Of a stretch of 59,748 nucleotides of DNA, positions 49,722 through 58,762 are shown piece by piece; positions within the stretch are counted from its first letter, which is position 1, and the number at the start of each line of letters is the position of its first letter. Source of the stretch: an uncultured Pelagibacteraceae bacterium (lineage in GTDB: Bacteria; Pseudomonadota; Alphaproteobacteria; Pelagibacterales; Pelagibacteraceae); assembly GCA_902586495.1 (NCBI GenBank), contig CACIHQ010000007.1:1-59748 (forward strand). The letters run 5' to 3'. A model generated the notes under the pieces. That model had not been told where the DNA came from, ran no database searches, and saw only the letters and a program-made list of their open reading frames with translations. Both the position numbers and the translations under genes were made by a program.

Positions 49722-50208
49722 TTCAACATTTTGGGTTGCAGTTTCATTTTTTATATTCTTAGGTGGATTAGTCTATTTAAAAGTCCCTCAGAAAATTAAC
49801 ACAATTTTAAATAAGCTTATAACAGATATAAAAAATGAGATTGAAGAGAGTGAAAAACTTAGAAAAGAAGCAAAAACTTTATTGATCAACGCTCAGAGTA
49901 AACTTGATACCGCACAATCTGTAAGAAATGAAATTTTGGAACAGGCTAAAAAAGATAGCAATAGATTAATAATAGATCTTAATGACAAATTTCATAAGTC
50001 TTCAGAAATTAAAAAAGCATCTGCTGAAAACAAAATAGTTCAAATGAAGGAAGCAGCGATTAAAGAAATAAAAGACGCATCAGTAAAAATTGCAGTAGAC
50101 TCTGTTAAAAAAATTATTACCACATCCGTTGATAAGTCTAAACTCGATAATTTATTTCAAAAAAATTTAGAAGAGACTAAAGAAGAGTTAAAAAAAATTA
50201 ATTCATAA
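49711..50208 (+). CDS. atpF: F0 ATP synthase subunit b
   Basis: 165 residues from ATG 49711 (ATG 49696 is possible, adding 5 residues). The N-terminal membrane helix TFWVAVSFFIFLGGLVYL is followed by a long coiled coil (LNKLITDIKNEIEESEKLRKEAKTLL). It makes the stator together with b'. F1 genes are elsewhere, the usual split in alphaproteobacteria. It is the last gene of the F0 operon; crtI starts 40 bp on. Confidence 0.93.
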   Translation: MVIDSTFWVAVSFFIFLGGLVYLKVPQKINTILNKLITDIKNEIEESEKLRKEAKTLLINAQSKLDTAQSVRNEILEQAKKDSNRLIIDLNDKFHKSSEIKKASAENKIVQMKEAAIKEIKDASVKIAVDSVKKIITTSVDKSKLDNLFQKNLEETKEELKKINS

Positions 50209-50212
50209 TTTT

Positions 50213-50240
50213 CTTACAATTTTTTTAAAAAAACTATAGA
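50213..50240 (+). promoter_or_regulatory. Possible crtI promoter
   Basis: -35 CTTACA (50213-50218), 16-bp spacer made of a T7/A7 palindrome (50220-50233), -10 TATAGA (50235-50240). A start near 50247 would give a nearly leaderless crtI message. The T/A palindrome alone could also help end the atp transcript. AT-rich DNA makes such matches common. Confidence 0.35.
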
Positions 50241-50248
50241 TTATTAAG

Positions 50249-51709
50249 ATGAATTCTATTGTGGTAGGCTCAGGTTTTGGCGGCATTGCTGCAGCTCTAA
50301 GATTAAAAGCTAAAGGTCATCAAGTAACATTAGTTGAAAAACATCCTGATCTTGGCGGTAGAGCAAGAGTTTTTAAAAAAAATGGTTTCACTTACGATGG
50401 TGGACCCACCGTTATTACTGCACCCTATTTAATTGATGAATTATTCAAATTATTTAAAAAAGACTCAAAAAATTACATAGAACTTTCCCCTCTTAAAATT
50501 TGGTATCAATTTATTTTTGAAGATAACTCAAAATTTAATTACTCAGGTGATGAAACTGAAATGAAGAAACAAATTGCAGAAATTAGTAAAGATGATGTTG
50601 AGGGATATGAAAAATTAGTAAGTTTTACAAAAAAGATTTTTGACAAGGGTTTTTTAGAACTTGCGGATGTTCCTTTTGATAAACCTTTTTTTATGATGCA
50701 GCAACTTCCTTCACTTCTAAAACTTAAAAGTTACAAATCAGTTTATTCATTAGTTTCATCTTTTATAAAAAATGAAAAATTAAGAAGAATGTTAAGCATG
50801 CATCCTCTTTTAGTTGGGGGAAATCCTTTTACAACTACTTCTATTTATGGGCTAATTTTATATTTAGAGAAAAAATGGGGAATTCATTACTCAATGGGTG
50901 GGACAGGTAATATTATTAAAGGTTTTGAGAAACTTATGAACGAAGTTGATATTAAAATCATAAAGGGCCATGAAGTAGAAAAAATTATTTCAAATGGAAA
51001 TAAAATAACTGGTGTCAGACTTGATAATGATACTAATATTTTAGCTGATAATGTTATTTGTAATGCCGACCCACCTGCAGTTTATGAAAAATTGCTAAAT
51101 GGAAACTCAAAAAATTCAATGATGTTCAAATGGAAAAGAAAAAGGATGGAATACTCAATGGGATTATTTGTTTATTATTTTGGAACAAAAAAAACTTACC
51201 AAAACGTTGAACATCACACAATAAAATTTGGAAATAAGTATAAAGAACATCTCGATGACATATTTGAAAATAAAAAATTAAATGATGATATAAGTTATTA
51301 TCTTCATAGACCCTCTGCTACTGATAAAACTATGGCTCCTGCCGGACAGGATTGTTTTTATGTTCTTGTTCCAGTTCCCAATAATCAATCTAAAATTAAT
51401 TGGTCTATTCAGGGAGAAAAGATGAAAAATTTGGTAATTGAAAAAATGGAAAAGGATCTTATGCCAAACTTAAGTGAAAATATTGTTGAAGATTTTTATT
51501 TGACACCAGACTATTTTGAAAAAGATTTAAACACAAAGTATGGATCTGGCTTTTCAATTCAACCAAAATTTACACAATCTGCTTATTTTAGATTTCATAA
51601 TAAATCTGAAATATACGAGGGACTTTATTTTGTTGGAGCTGGAACACATCCGGGGGCTGGTGTACCAGGTGTATTATCGTCAGCTAAAGTGTTAGATAAA
51701 ATTTTATAA
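50249..51709 (+). CDS. crtI: Phytoene desaturase
   Basis: 486 residues. N-terminal FAD motif (VVGSGFGGIAAALRL... ending VEKHPDLGGRA), central substrate-domain pattern, and the C-terminal CrtI signature FVGAGTHPGAGVPGVL. It converts phytoene to lycopene in the membrane. First of crtI-crtB-crtY-blh; its stop shares a base with crtB (ATAATG). Confidence 0.95.
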   Translation: MNSIVVGSGFGGIAAALRLKAKGHQVTLVEKHPDLGGRARVFKKNGFTYDGGPTVITAPYLIDELFKLFKKDSKNYIELSPLKIWYQFIFEDNSKFNYSGDETEMKKQIAEISKDDVEGYEKLVSFTKKIFDKGFLELADVPFDKPFFMMQQLPSLLKLKSYKSVYSLVSSFIKNEKLRRMLSMHPLLVGGNPFTTTSIYGLILYLEKKWGIHYSMGGTGNIIKGFEKLMNEVDIKIIKGHEVEKIISNGNKITGVRLDNDTNILADNVICNADPPAVYEKLLNGNSKNSMMFKWKRKRMEYSMGLFVYYFGTKKTYQNVEHHTIKFGNKYKEHLDDIFENKKLNDDISYYLHRPSATDKTMAPAGQDCFYVLVPVPNNQSKINWSIQGEKMKNLVIEKMEKDLMPNLSENIVEDFYLTPDYFEKDLNTKYGSGFSIQPKFTQSAYFRFHNKSEIYEGLYFVGAGTHPGAGVPGVLSSAKVLDKIL

Positions 51710-52560
51710 TGTCTGATAAGAATTATTTGTCTGTTTATGCTAAGTCATTTAGCTGGGCCGGTTTTTTTTTACCAAGGGAAACACTTAAAAAATGTTCTGT
51801 ATTATACGATTTTTGTAGAGTTGCAGACAACATTGCAGACGATAAAGACGAGATAGAGGTCAAAAAAAAAAAATTTGCTGAATTTGAAAATGACTTTAAT
51901 CAAAAAAAATTTGATAACCTTATTATAAAAAATATGTGGGGTATCATGGAGGAATTCAACATATCCATAAAAATAGTTCAAGATTTATTGGCTGGTATTA
52001 AATCAGATATCAAAGAAAAAGTTGAAATAAATTCAAAAAAAGACTTATTAATTTATTCATATAGAGTAGCTGGGACTGTTGGCTTAATGATGGCAAAAAT
52101 TTTAAATGTAACAAAAAAAAATTCTCTTAAGTCAGCTATTGATTTAGGAATAGCAATGCAATTAACAAATATATCTAGAGATGTCTCAGAAGATTCAAAA
52201 AATAATAGATTTTATATTGACGAAAATTTTGAAAAGATCTCCTCAACTATTAATCTTGCGAACCGTTATTATCAAGATTCTTTTTATGCAATAAAAAGCA
52301 TACCAATAAGTTTCCGTTTTTCTATATTGGTTGCTAGAAGAGTGTATAAAAAAATAGGATATAAAATTTTAAAAAAAAAAAACTTGGAGGACTACCAAAG
52401 ATCTGGGAAGATTTATGTCACAAACATTGAAAAAGTATTGGAGACTTTTCTGTCAATTTTTGACTTAGTCAGTTTATATTTGATTAATAAAAACGAAGAT
52501 CAAATTCAACATGATCACATTCTGATAAATGAGGAAATAAATTTAAATGAAAGAATTTGA
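51709..52560 (+). CDS. crtB: Phytoene synthase
   Basis: 283 residues, squalene/phytoene synthase family. The two aspartate-rich metal sites are visible: DFCRVADNIADD near residue 30-41 and NISRDVSED near residue 160-168. It condenses two geranylgeranyl diphosphates to phytoene. The supply of GGPP needs crtE, which is outside the window. Overlaps crtY by 14 bp. Confidence 0.95.
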   Translation: MSDKNYLSVYAKSFSWAGFFLPRETLKKCSVLYDFCRVADNIADDKDEIEVKKKKFAEFENDFNQKKFDNLIIKNMWGIMEEFNISIKIVQDLLAGIKSDIKEKVEINSKKDLLIYSYRVAGTVGLMMAKILNVTKKNSLKSAIDLGIAMQLTNISRDVSEDSKNNRFYIDENFEKISSTINLANRYYQDSFYAIKSIPISFRFSILVARRVYKKIGYKILKKKNLEDYQRSGKIYVTNIEKVLETFLSIFDLVSLYLINKNEDQIQHDHILINEEINLNERI

Positions 52561-53614
52561 TTATGTAATTATCGGTGGTGGTTGTGCAGGATTATCTCTT
52601 GCTTATGAGTTAGAAATTCATGAAAAAATTGAAGATAAAACTTTAGCAATTATTGAACCTAGGAAGGAATATAAACGAGATAAGACTTGGTCTTTTTGGA
52701 AAGTAGCACCTCATAACTTTGACGACTGTGTAAAAAAAAATTGGGAGAATTTTTCAGTTAATATCCCAGGTAAAACAAATTATTTGAAATGTAAAAATTA
52801 TCCATATCAAAGCATTGATAGTGGTTTATTTTATGAAAAAATTAAGAACAAACTAAAAAAAAACAAAAATATTTTCTTTTTTAAAAATATAGAAGAGATT
52901 AACAATCAAAATTCTTTGGTTTTTAATAGTGTGCCAAATATTAAAAAAAACCATTTAAATCTTTGGCAACATTTTTGTGGTGTAGAAATAAAAACAGACA
53001 ACGATATTTTCGACGAAAAAATTTTTAACCTCATGGATTTTGATTGTGAGCAAAGAGAAAGCGTACATTTTTTTTATACATTGCCATACACAAAAAATAG
53101 AGCTTTAGTAGAAACAACTTGGTTATCAAAAATGAATGACAATTCACAAAAAGATTATGAAAATCAAATCAACAATTATATTAAAAATAATTTAAAAATT
53201 AAAAATTATGAAATTACATATAAAGAAGAGGGAGCAATACCCCTGTTTTATCCATTTAATAAAAACGAAAAAAATAAAATTAATATTGGAACGGCTGGTG
53301 GAATGACAAGATTAAGCACTGGATATACTTTTTTGAATATACAAGAACACAGTAAGTATATTAGAAAGAATATTGATAATATTTCAAATGCTAAAAAATT
53401 TGAAATAGATAAAAAATATCAATTTTTGGATGAAATTTTTTTACGTGTTCTTGAAAAAAATCCTGAAAAAATGTCTGATATATTTTTTAGGATGTTTAAG
53501 ACTTCACCGAAGACTGTTATAAAATTTCTATCAAACAAGAGTAATTTTTTAGAAGATATAAGTATAATTTTTAAAATGCCAAAATTAATTTTTATTAAAG
53601 CTTTATTTGACTAA
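52547..53614 (+). CDS. crtY: Lycopene beta-cyclase
   Basis: 355 residues. The N-terminal flavin-binding motif DYVIIGGGCAGLSLAYEL and the CrtY features KTWSFW and MDFDCEQRESVHFFYTLP, followed by GTAGGMTRLSTGYTF, identify the bacterial CrtY type. It cyclises lycopene to beta-carotene. Stop is followed within 7 bp by blh. Confidence 0.94.
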   Translation: MKEFDYVIIGGGCAGLSLAYELEIHEKIEDKTLAIIEPRKEYKRDKTWSFWKVAPHNFDDCVKKNWENFSVNIPGKTNYLKCKNYPYQSIDSGLFYEKIKNKLKKNKNIFFFKNIEEINNQNSLVFNSVPNIKKNHLNLWQHFCGVEIKTDNDIFDEKIFNLMDFDCEQRESVHFFYTLPYTKNRALVETTWLSKMNDNSQKDYENQINNYIKNNLKIKNYEITYKEEGAIPLFYPFNKNEKNKINIGTAGGMTRLSTGYTFLNIQEHSKYIRKNIDNISNAKKFEIDKKYQFLDEIFLRVLEKNPEKMSDIFFRMFKTSPKTVIKFLSNKSNFLEDISIIFKMPKLIFIKALFD

Positions 53615-53620
53615 TTGATA

Positions 53621-54556
53621 ATGACTATACAAATTAAGAAAATTAACTTTAAACATTCTTTTATTTTTTTTTTATTTTGTAATATTATTTCTCTACCTTT
53701 TATAAAAGCTTATAATTTAAGCATTTCTCCATTGGCTTGTTTATTATTAATTTTAATAATTGGCGTATCTCATGGTTCTTTAGATCATATAAAAGGAAAA
53801 AAACTTCTTAAAATTTTCCAAATAAATAACATAATATCTTTTTATATATCCTATTTTCTGCTTGCGGTAACAATTATAATTCTTTGGGTACTTTTTCCAA
53901 CGGTGGTACTTATTGCTTTTTTAGTTGTTGCCTCATTTCATTTTGGTAAAGAAGATACCCAATTTTTAATTGATAATAATTCATATTTAAATCAATTTTT
54001 ATTTTTTCTCAAAGGATCTTTGGTAATATTGGCACCACTGTGTTTTAATTTCAATGAAACAGTTTCTATTTTCAAATTACTATTAATTGATAATGAATCA
54101 TTTTATAAAAGTTTAAATATGATCGAAAGTAATAATTTTTTGATAATTGGTATTGTGTTAAGTACGTTATCCAGCATTATTTTATTTTTCCAAAAATATG
54201 AATTAAGAAAATTTACAATTTTTTTTGATTATTTCTCAATTATAATAATAAATATCTATTTCTCTCCACTAATAGCCTTCACAATTTATTTTTGTTTTTT
54301 ACATTCTATAAGACATAGTATTTCATTAATGACTGAACTTGATCAGGAAAGTTTAAAGAATGGACTTTTGGTTTTTATTAAAAAAGCTACTCCGTTAACT
54401 ATACTAACTAGTGCTTTTTGTTTAGTGGGTATTTATTTTTTAAATAATAATTACAATTTTGACAGTGCAATTTTAAAATTAATATTTATAGGTTTGGCGT
54501 CTTTAACTTTTCCGCATATATTGCTCGAATATTTAATTGAAAAAAATGAAAAATAA
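53621..54556 (+). CDS. blh: Beta-carotene 15,15'-dioxygenase, Brp/Blh family
   Basis: 311 residues from ATG 53621 (TTG 53615 is the alternative), with about eight membrane helices. The metal-binding histidines of the Brp/Blh family are visible: GVSHGSLDHIKG, ASFHFGKED, and LHSIRHSISL. It cleaves beta-carotene to retinal, the chromophore of proteorhodopsin. The rhodopsin gene is not here. Its end overlaps the ispH start by 11 bp. Confidence 0.93.
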   Translation: MTIQIKKINFKHSFIFFLFCNIISLPFIKAYNLSISPLACLLLILIIGVSHGSLDHIKGKKLLKIFQINNIISFYISYFLLAVTIIILWVLFPTVVLIAFLVVASFHFGKEDTQFLIDNNSYLNQFLFFLKGSLVILAPLCFNFNETVSIFKLLLIDNESFYKSLNMIESNNFLIIGIVLSTLSSIILFFQKYELRKFTIFFDYFSIIIINIYFSPLIAFTIYFCFLHSIRHSISLMTELDQESLKNGLLVFIKKATPLTILTSAFCLVGIYFLNNNYNFDSAILKLIFIGLASLTFPHILLEYLIEKNEK

Positions 54557-55490
54557 AGAAATCAAAATTTTACTATCTGCACCAAGAGGATTTTGTGCAG
54601 GTGTAGAGAGAGCAATTGAAATTGTCGAAAAAGCCATAAAAAAATATGGTGTCCCGGTTTATGTTCGACACGAAATTGTTCACAATAAATTTGTTGTTGA
54701 CGATTTAAAAAAGAAAGGGGCTATATTTGTTGAGGAGCTTGAAGAAATCAAAGATAAAACTAGGCCTGTAATTTTTTCTGCGCACGGGGTTCCAAAAAAA
54801 GTTCCGTCTGATGCTGAAAGTTACAAAATGACATATGTAGATGCTACTTGTCCACTAGTGTCGAAAGTCCATCGTGAAGCTGAAAATCTTCATAAATCAG
54901 GTTATCACTTAATTTTGATTGGACACCAGAACCATCCTGAAGTTGTTGGAACAATGGGACAGTTGCCAGAAGGTTCGATAGATCTTATTCAAGATGAAGA
55001 TGAAGCAAAAAAATATCAATTTAAAGAGAAAAAAAAATTAGCTTATGTAACTCAAACAACTTTATCAGTAGATGATACAAGAAGTATAATTAGTATTTTA
55101 AAAGATAGATTTCCTGGTATTAGAGAACCACATAAAGAAGATATATGTTATGCAACGACAAATAGACAGATGGCTGTGAAAAATATTGCAAAAAATTGCG
55201 ATGTGTTTTTTATAATTGGAAGTAGAAATTCCTCAAATTCAGTGAGACTTGTTGAGGTTGCAAAAAAATCAGGTTGTAATAATGCTCATCTTATTCACTC
55301 ACAAAGTGAAATACCTTATGATTTAATTGAAAAATCTAAAATTGTTGGGATTTCTTCCGGGGCCTCTGCACCAGAGATTCTTGTAGAAAATTTCATAGAG
55401 AATTTAAAAAAAAAATTTACAGTATCCATAGACGAGGTTGAAATAATCAAAGAAAACGTTGTTTTCAAAGTACCTAAAAAATTAAATTAA
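54546..55490 (+). CDS. ispH: 4-hydroxy-3-methylbut-2-enyl diphosphate reductase
   Basis: 314 residues from ATG 54546 (an upstream TTG at 54537 adds three residues). The three Fe-S cysteines are in GFCAGVERAI (C17), DATCPLVSKVH and DICYATTNRQ. The substrate-binding His sits in IGHQNHPEV. It makes IPP and DMAPP, the last step of the MEP pathway, so it supplies the carotenoid genes directly upstream that it overlaps. Confidence 0.97.
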   Translation: MKNKEIKILLSAPRGFCAGVERAIEIVEKAIKKYGVPVYVRHEIVHNKFVVDDLKKKGAIFVEELEEIKDKTRPVIFSAHGVPKKVPSDAESYKMTYVDATCPLVSKVHREAENLHKSGYHLILIGHQNHPEVVGTMGQLPEGSIDLIQDEDEAKKYQFKEKKKLAYVTQTTLSVDDTRSIISILKDRFPGIREPHKEDICYATTNRQMAVKNIAKNCDVFFIIGSRNSSNSVRLVEVAKKSGCNNAHLIHSQSEIPYDLIEKSKIVGISSGASAPEILVENFIENLKKKFTVSIDEVEIIKENVVFKVPKKLN

Positions 55491-56456
55491 ATGGCTGTCT
55501 ATACTAAGATTAATAAGAGTAATTTAACATCTATAAACAGAAAATTTAATTTTGAAAATTTTCAAAGTTTTAAGGGAATAAAACAAGGTATTGAAAATAC
55601 AAATTATTTACTTAGATCAAAAAATAAAAAATTTATTCTTACAATTTTTGAAAAAAGAGTTTTGAAAAAAGAAATACCTTTTTTTATGAAATTAATGGAT
55701 CAATTAAGTAATCTAAATTTTAATTGCCCTAAACCTCTTAAAAATTATCGAGGAGATTATTTGATTAAAGTTAAGAATAAAACAGCCTGTGTTGTATCTT
55801 TTCTTGATGGAAAAGACAAAAAAAAACTTAATTTTAAGAATTGTTTTGATATTGGAAAAACAATTGCGCAGATGCACTTATCTACAAAAAAGCTAAAGCT
55901 CTACAGAAAAAACTCAATGGGTATTAAAAATCTTAATCCTTTGTTAAATAGTATTAAATTTAAGTCTAAAAAATTTATTAATTTAGAAAAGTTTTTAAAA
56001 AATAATTTTAAAGATATAAAAGATAAATGGCCAAAAAAATTACCTCATGGTATTATTCATGGAGATTTATTTATAGATAATATTTTTTTTAAAGGTAATA
56101 AACTATCTGGCATAATTGATTTTTATTTTGCAGCTAATGATTATTTTATGTATGAGATTGCTATTTGCATAAATGCTTTATGTTTTGATAAAAATAAAAC
56201 AAAATTTAGAATTAATAAAAGAAAAATCAAAAATTTAATAAAAGGTTACGAAAGCGTAAAAAAAATTTCTGTAAAAGAGAAGAGGTCACTTAATATTCTA
56301 TGTAGGGGTGCAGCAATTAGATACTATTTAACTAGGCTCTATGACTATACAAATACTCCTAAAACAGCTTTAATAAAGATAAAAGATCCTGGAGAATATT
56401 ATCAAAAATTAATAATACATAATAATTTAAAAACTTATAAAGATTACTTGAATTAA
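55491..56456 (+). CDS. thrB: Homoserine kinase, APH-fold (ThrB2 type)
   Basis: 321 residues, aminoglycoside-phosphotransferase fold rather than GHMP. The N-terminus KGIKQGIENTNYLLR, the catalytic loop HGIIHGDLFIDNIFF and the metal motif GIIDFYFA are typical of the alphaproteobacterial ThrB. It phosphorylates homoserine in threonine synthesis; thrC is in this window on the other strand. Starts at the base after the ispH stop; last base overlaps rnhA start. Confidence 0.92.
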   Translation: MAVYTKINKSNLTSINRKFNFENFQSFKGIKQGIENTNYLLRSKNKKFILTIFEKRVLKKEIPFFMKLMDQLSNLNFNCPKPLKNYRGDYLIKVKNKTACVVSFLDGKDKKKLNFKNCFDIGKTIAQMHLSTKKLKLYRKNSMGIKNLNPLLNSIKFKSKKFINLEKFLKNNFKDIKDKWPKKLPHGIIHGDLFIDNIFFKGNKLSGIIDFYFAANDYFMYEIAICINALCFDKNKTKFRINKRKIKNLIKGYESVKKISVKEKRSLNILCRGAAIRYYLTRLYDYTNTPKTALIKIKDPGEYYQKLIIHNNLKTYKDYLN

Positions 56457-56878
56457 TGATTAAGATCTACACTGACGGTTCATGTATTGAAAATCCAGGT
56501 AAAGGTGGTTGGGCGGCAATAATATTAAATGATGGAAATAAAACTGAAATACAGGGAAATAAAAAAGACACCACTAATAACCAGATGGAATTATTAGCAC
56601 CTATACAAGCCCTTAAAAAAATTCCAAAAGGTAGCAAAGTTCAAATTTTCACAGACTCTAAATACGTAAAATCTGGAATAACAGAATGGGTTCATAACTG
56701 GAAAAAAAATGGATGGAAAACAGCAAACAAACAAGATGTAAAAAATAAAGAACTTTGGTTAGAGTTAGATCTTTTAAATAACGAATTTGAAATAAGTTGG
56801 AACTGGGTAAAAGCACATTCTACTGATGAGTTAAATAATGAAGTAGATCTACTTGCAAGATCAGCAGCAAACAATTAA
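56456..56878 (+). CDS. rnhA: Ribonuclease HI
   Basis: 140 residues. The four catalytic acids are D7 (YTDGSC), E45 (NNQMELLA), D67 (FTDSKYV) and D131 (NNEVDLLA). The WVKAHS loop His is present. It degrades RNA in RNA-DNA hybrids. The end of a long plus-strand gene run; a hairpin follows in the 25-bp gap before the convergent peroxiredoxin gene. Confidence 0.96.
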   Translation: MIKIYTDGSCIENPGKGGWAAIILNDGNKTEIQGNKKDTTNNQMELLAPIQALKKIPKGSKVQIFTDSKYVKSGITEWVHNWKKNGWKTANKQDVKNKELWLELDLLNNEFEISWNWVKAHSTDELNNEVDLLARSAANN

Positions 56879-56882
56879 AGCG

Positions 56883-56899
56883 TGCGCTTGGAAAGCGCA
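56883..56899. other. Hairpin resembling a tRNA-Ser anticodon arm / possible terminator
   Basis: TGCGC and GCGCA (5-bp perfect stem) flank the 7-nt loop TTGGAAA, exactly the arrangement of an anticodon arm with anticodon GGA (Ser). It can equally be drawn as a 6-bp stem with loop TGGAA between convergent genes, where a bidirectional terminator would fit, though no U tract follows. No further tRNA arms were found around it. Confidence 0.5.
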
Positions 56900-56903
56900 T
56901 AAC

Positions 56904-57392
56904 TTATAGTAAATTATTTAATAAATTTTCTGCGGAGGTCAAACCACACTCTTTAGTCTCTTTTTCTTCGTGAATATTAACAACTGTGAAATTTTCAATC
57001 ACCATTAAATAACGATTTGATCTAATTCCCATTCCTTTTGCATTACGATCAACTTCTGCGCCAATCGCTTTCGTGAATAACAAATAAGGATCAGATAACA
57101 TTTTTATTTTACCTGTAGTATTATTTATCTCTCCCCAACCATTCATTACATAAGGATCATTGACCGATAGACAAAATATATGTTCTATTCCTTTTGCTTT
57201 AATTTTATCTGCATTTTCCACAAATCCTGGAAGATGAAGTTTAGAGCAAGTTGATGTAAATGCACCGGGTAAACCAAACAAAACAACTTTATCATTACCT
57301 ATAATTTCTCTTAATTTGTTTTTTTGTGGTTCTCCATCAATAAGTTGAAAAACCTCTGTGTCTGGTAGTTGGTCTTTTATTTTAAGTTTCAT
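56904..57392 (-). CDS. Peroxiredoxin, Prx5/hybrid type
   Basis: 162 residues. The peroxidatic Cys C49 is in PGAFTSTCSKLHLPGF, the Prx5-type active site with the catalytic Thr. It reduces peroxides in the cytoplasm, using thioredoxin or a glutaredoxin as reductant. Other Cys residues near 74 and 148 could act as resolving residues, but this cannot be told from sequence. It overlaps the thrC 3' end by 4 bp (57389-57392). Confidence 0.88.
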   Translation of the reverse strand: MKLKIKDQLPDTEVFQLIDGEPQKNKLREIIGNDKVVLFGLPGAFTSTCSKLHLPGFVENADKIKAKGIEHIFCLSVNDPYVMNGWGEINNTTGKIKMLSDPYLLFTKAIGAEVDRNAKGMGIRSNRYLMVIENFTVVNIHEEKETKECGLTSAENLLNNLL

Positions 57393-58762
57393 ATTAAATT
57401 TATTATATATTTCTTTAATTTTTCAATGTCATTTGTCAAAATTTCAAATTTTTCTTTTCTATCATTAACATGTTTAAGACTTTCTGGTAGATTTTCGGTT
57501 TTCGAGATTGCATCTTCTATTGCTTTTGGAAATTTGCACGGGTGCGCAGTTGATAATACAACACAATTTTTTTCTAATCCCAATTTTCTCACTGCACCAA
57601 TGCCCACTGCAGTATGCGGATCAACTACCATCTGATGTTCATCATTGATGGTTTTTATCATTTCAACAGTTTCGCTTTCATCGAGCATTTCAGATATAAA
57701 ATTCTTTTTGATTTTATCTAAGTCATTTTTATCAATTTTATAAGTGTTATTTTTTATTTCAGCCATTACATCTTTTGTAACATCCGAGTTACAATCTTTT
57801 ATGTCGTATAAAAGTCTTTCAAAATTACTTGCTATCTGTATATCCATACTTGGTGTATTTGTTTCCTCCACTTTCTTTTGACTGTAATCACCACCAGATA
57901 TAGCTCTGTGCAGTATGTCATTTTTATTTGTAGCTACGATAAGTTTATCAATTGAAAGACCTAATTTTTTTGCTAAATAGCCAGCGTAAATATCACCGAA
58001 GTTTCCTGTTGGAACAGAAAAGGACAAAGGTTGACCATTTCCAACTTTAAAGTAAGCATAAAAATAATACACTGATTGAGCAATAATTCTTGCCCAATTA
58101 ATTGAATTAACACCCGACATATTGATTGCTTTAGAAAATTTTTCGTCATTAAACATTGCTTTTACTAAATTTTGGCAATCATCAAAATTACCCTCTACCG
58201 CAATGTTAAATACATTGCTCTCCTCGTGTATTGTCATTAGTCTTCTTTGCACTGGTGAAATTTTATTGTTAGGGTGTAGTACAAAAACATTTAAATTATT
58301 TTTTCCCTTTAAAGCGTCTATAGCAGCAGCACCTGTATCACCTGAAGTTGCTACTATTATATTAATTTTTTTTTGATCACGGCCTAAATGATATTGATAA
58401 AAATTACCTATTAGTTGCATTGCGATATCTTTAAAGGCAAGTGTAGGTCCATGAAACAATTCTAATACTTTTAAATCTCCTAGATCTGATATTTTAACAA
58501 CGTCGTCGGATCTGAAATTTGAATATGACTTTAGAATCAAAGAGATTAGATCATCTTTAGACATGAAATCTCCTATAAATGGATAAATTATTTCAGCTGC
58601 TAAATCATTGTAACTAAGATTTTTTAGATTATTTAATTCTTCCTCTTTAAAAGGTTTAATTGACGCGGGAACAAATAGTCCCCCATCGTCTGCCAAACCT
58701 TTAAGGAAAACGTCTTTAAAAGTAAAGTTTTTTTGATTGTTTCTTGTGCTTATGTAATTCAT
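57389..58762 (-). CDS. thrC: Threonine synthase
   Basis: 457 residues. The PLP-lysine motif is HGPTLAFKDIAMQ and the phosphate-binding region is VATSGDTGAAAIDA; the N-terminus (YISTRNN, DVFLKGLADDGGLFVP) is the family start. It converts O-phosphohomoserine to threonine. Start shares a base with the SURF1 stop (58762), so it is transcribed with the cytochrome oxidase genes upstream. Confidence 0.96.
   Translation of the reverse strand: MNYISTRNNQKNFTFKDVFLKGLADDGGLFVPASIKPFKEEELNNLKNLSYNDLAAEIIYPFIGDFMSKDDLISLILKSYSNFRSDDVVKISDLGDLKVLELFHGPTLAFKDIAMQLIGNFYQYHLGRDQKKINIIVATSGDTGAAAIDALKGKNNLNVFVLHPNNKISPVQRRLMTIHEESNVFNIAVEGNFDDCQNLVKAMFNDEKFSKAINMSGVNSINWARIIAQSVYYFYAYFKVGNGQPLSFSVPTGNFGDIYAGYLAKKLGLSIDKLIVATNKNDILHRAISGGDYSQKKVEETNTPSMDIQIASNFERLLYDIKDCNSDVTKDVMAEIKNNTYKIDKNDLDKIKKNFISEMLDESETVEMIKTINDEHQMVVDPHTAVGIGAVRKLGLEKNCVVLSTAHPCKFPKAIEDAISKTENLPESLKHVNDRKEKFEILTNDIEKLKKYIINLI

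Noticed and set aside
50249..56878. Proteorhodopsin or crtE within the carotenoid block
   Set aside because: No seven-helix opsin with the retinal Lys motif, and no prenyltransferase frame, occurs here; they must be elsewhere if present.
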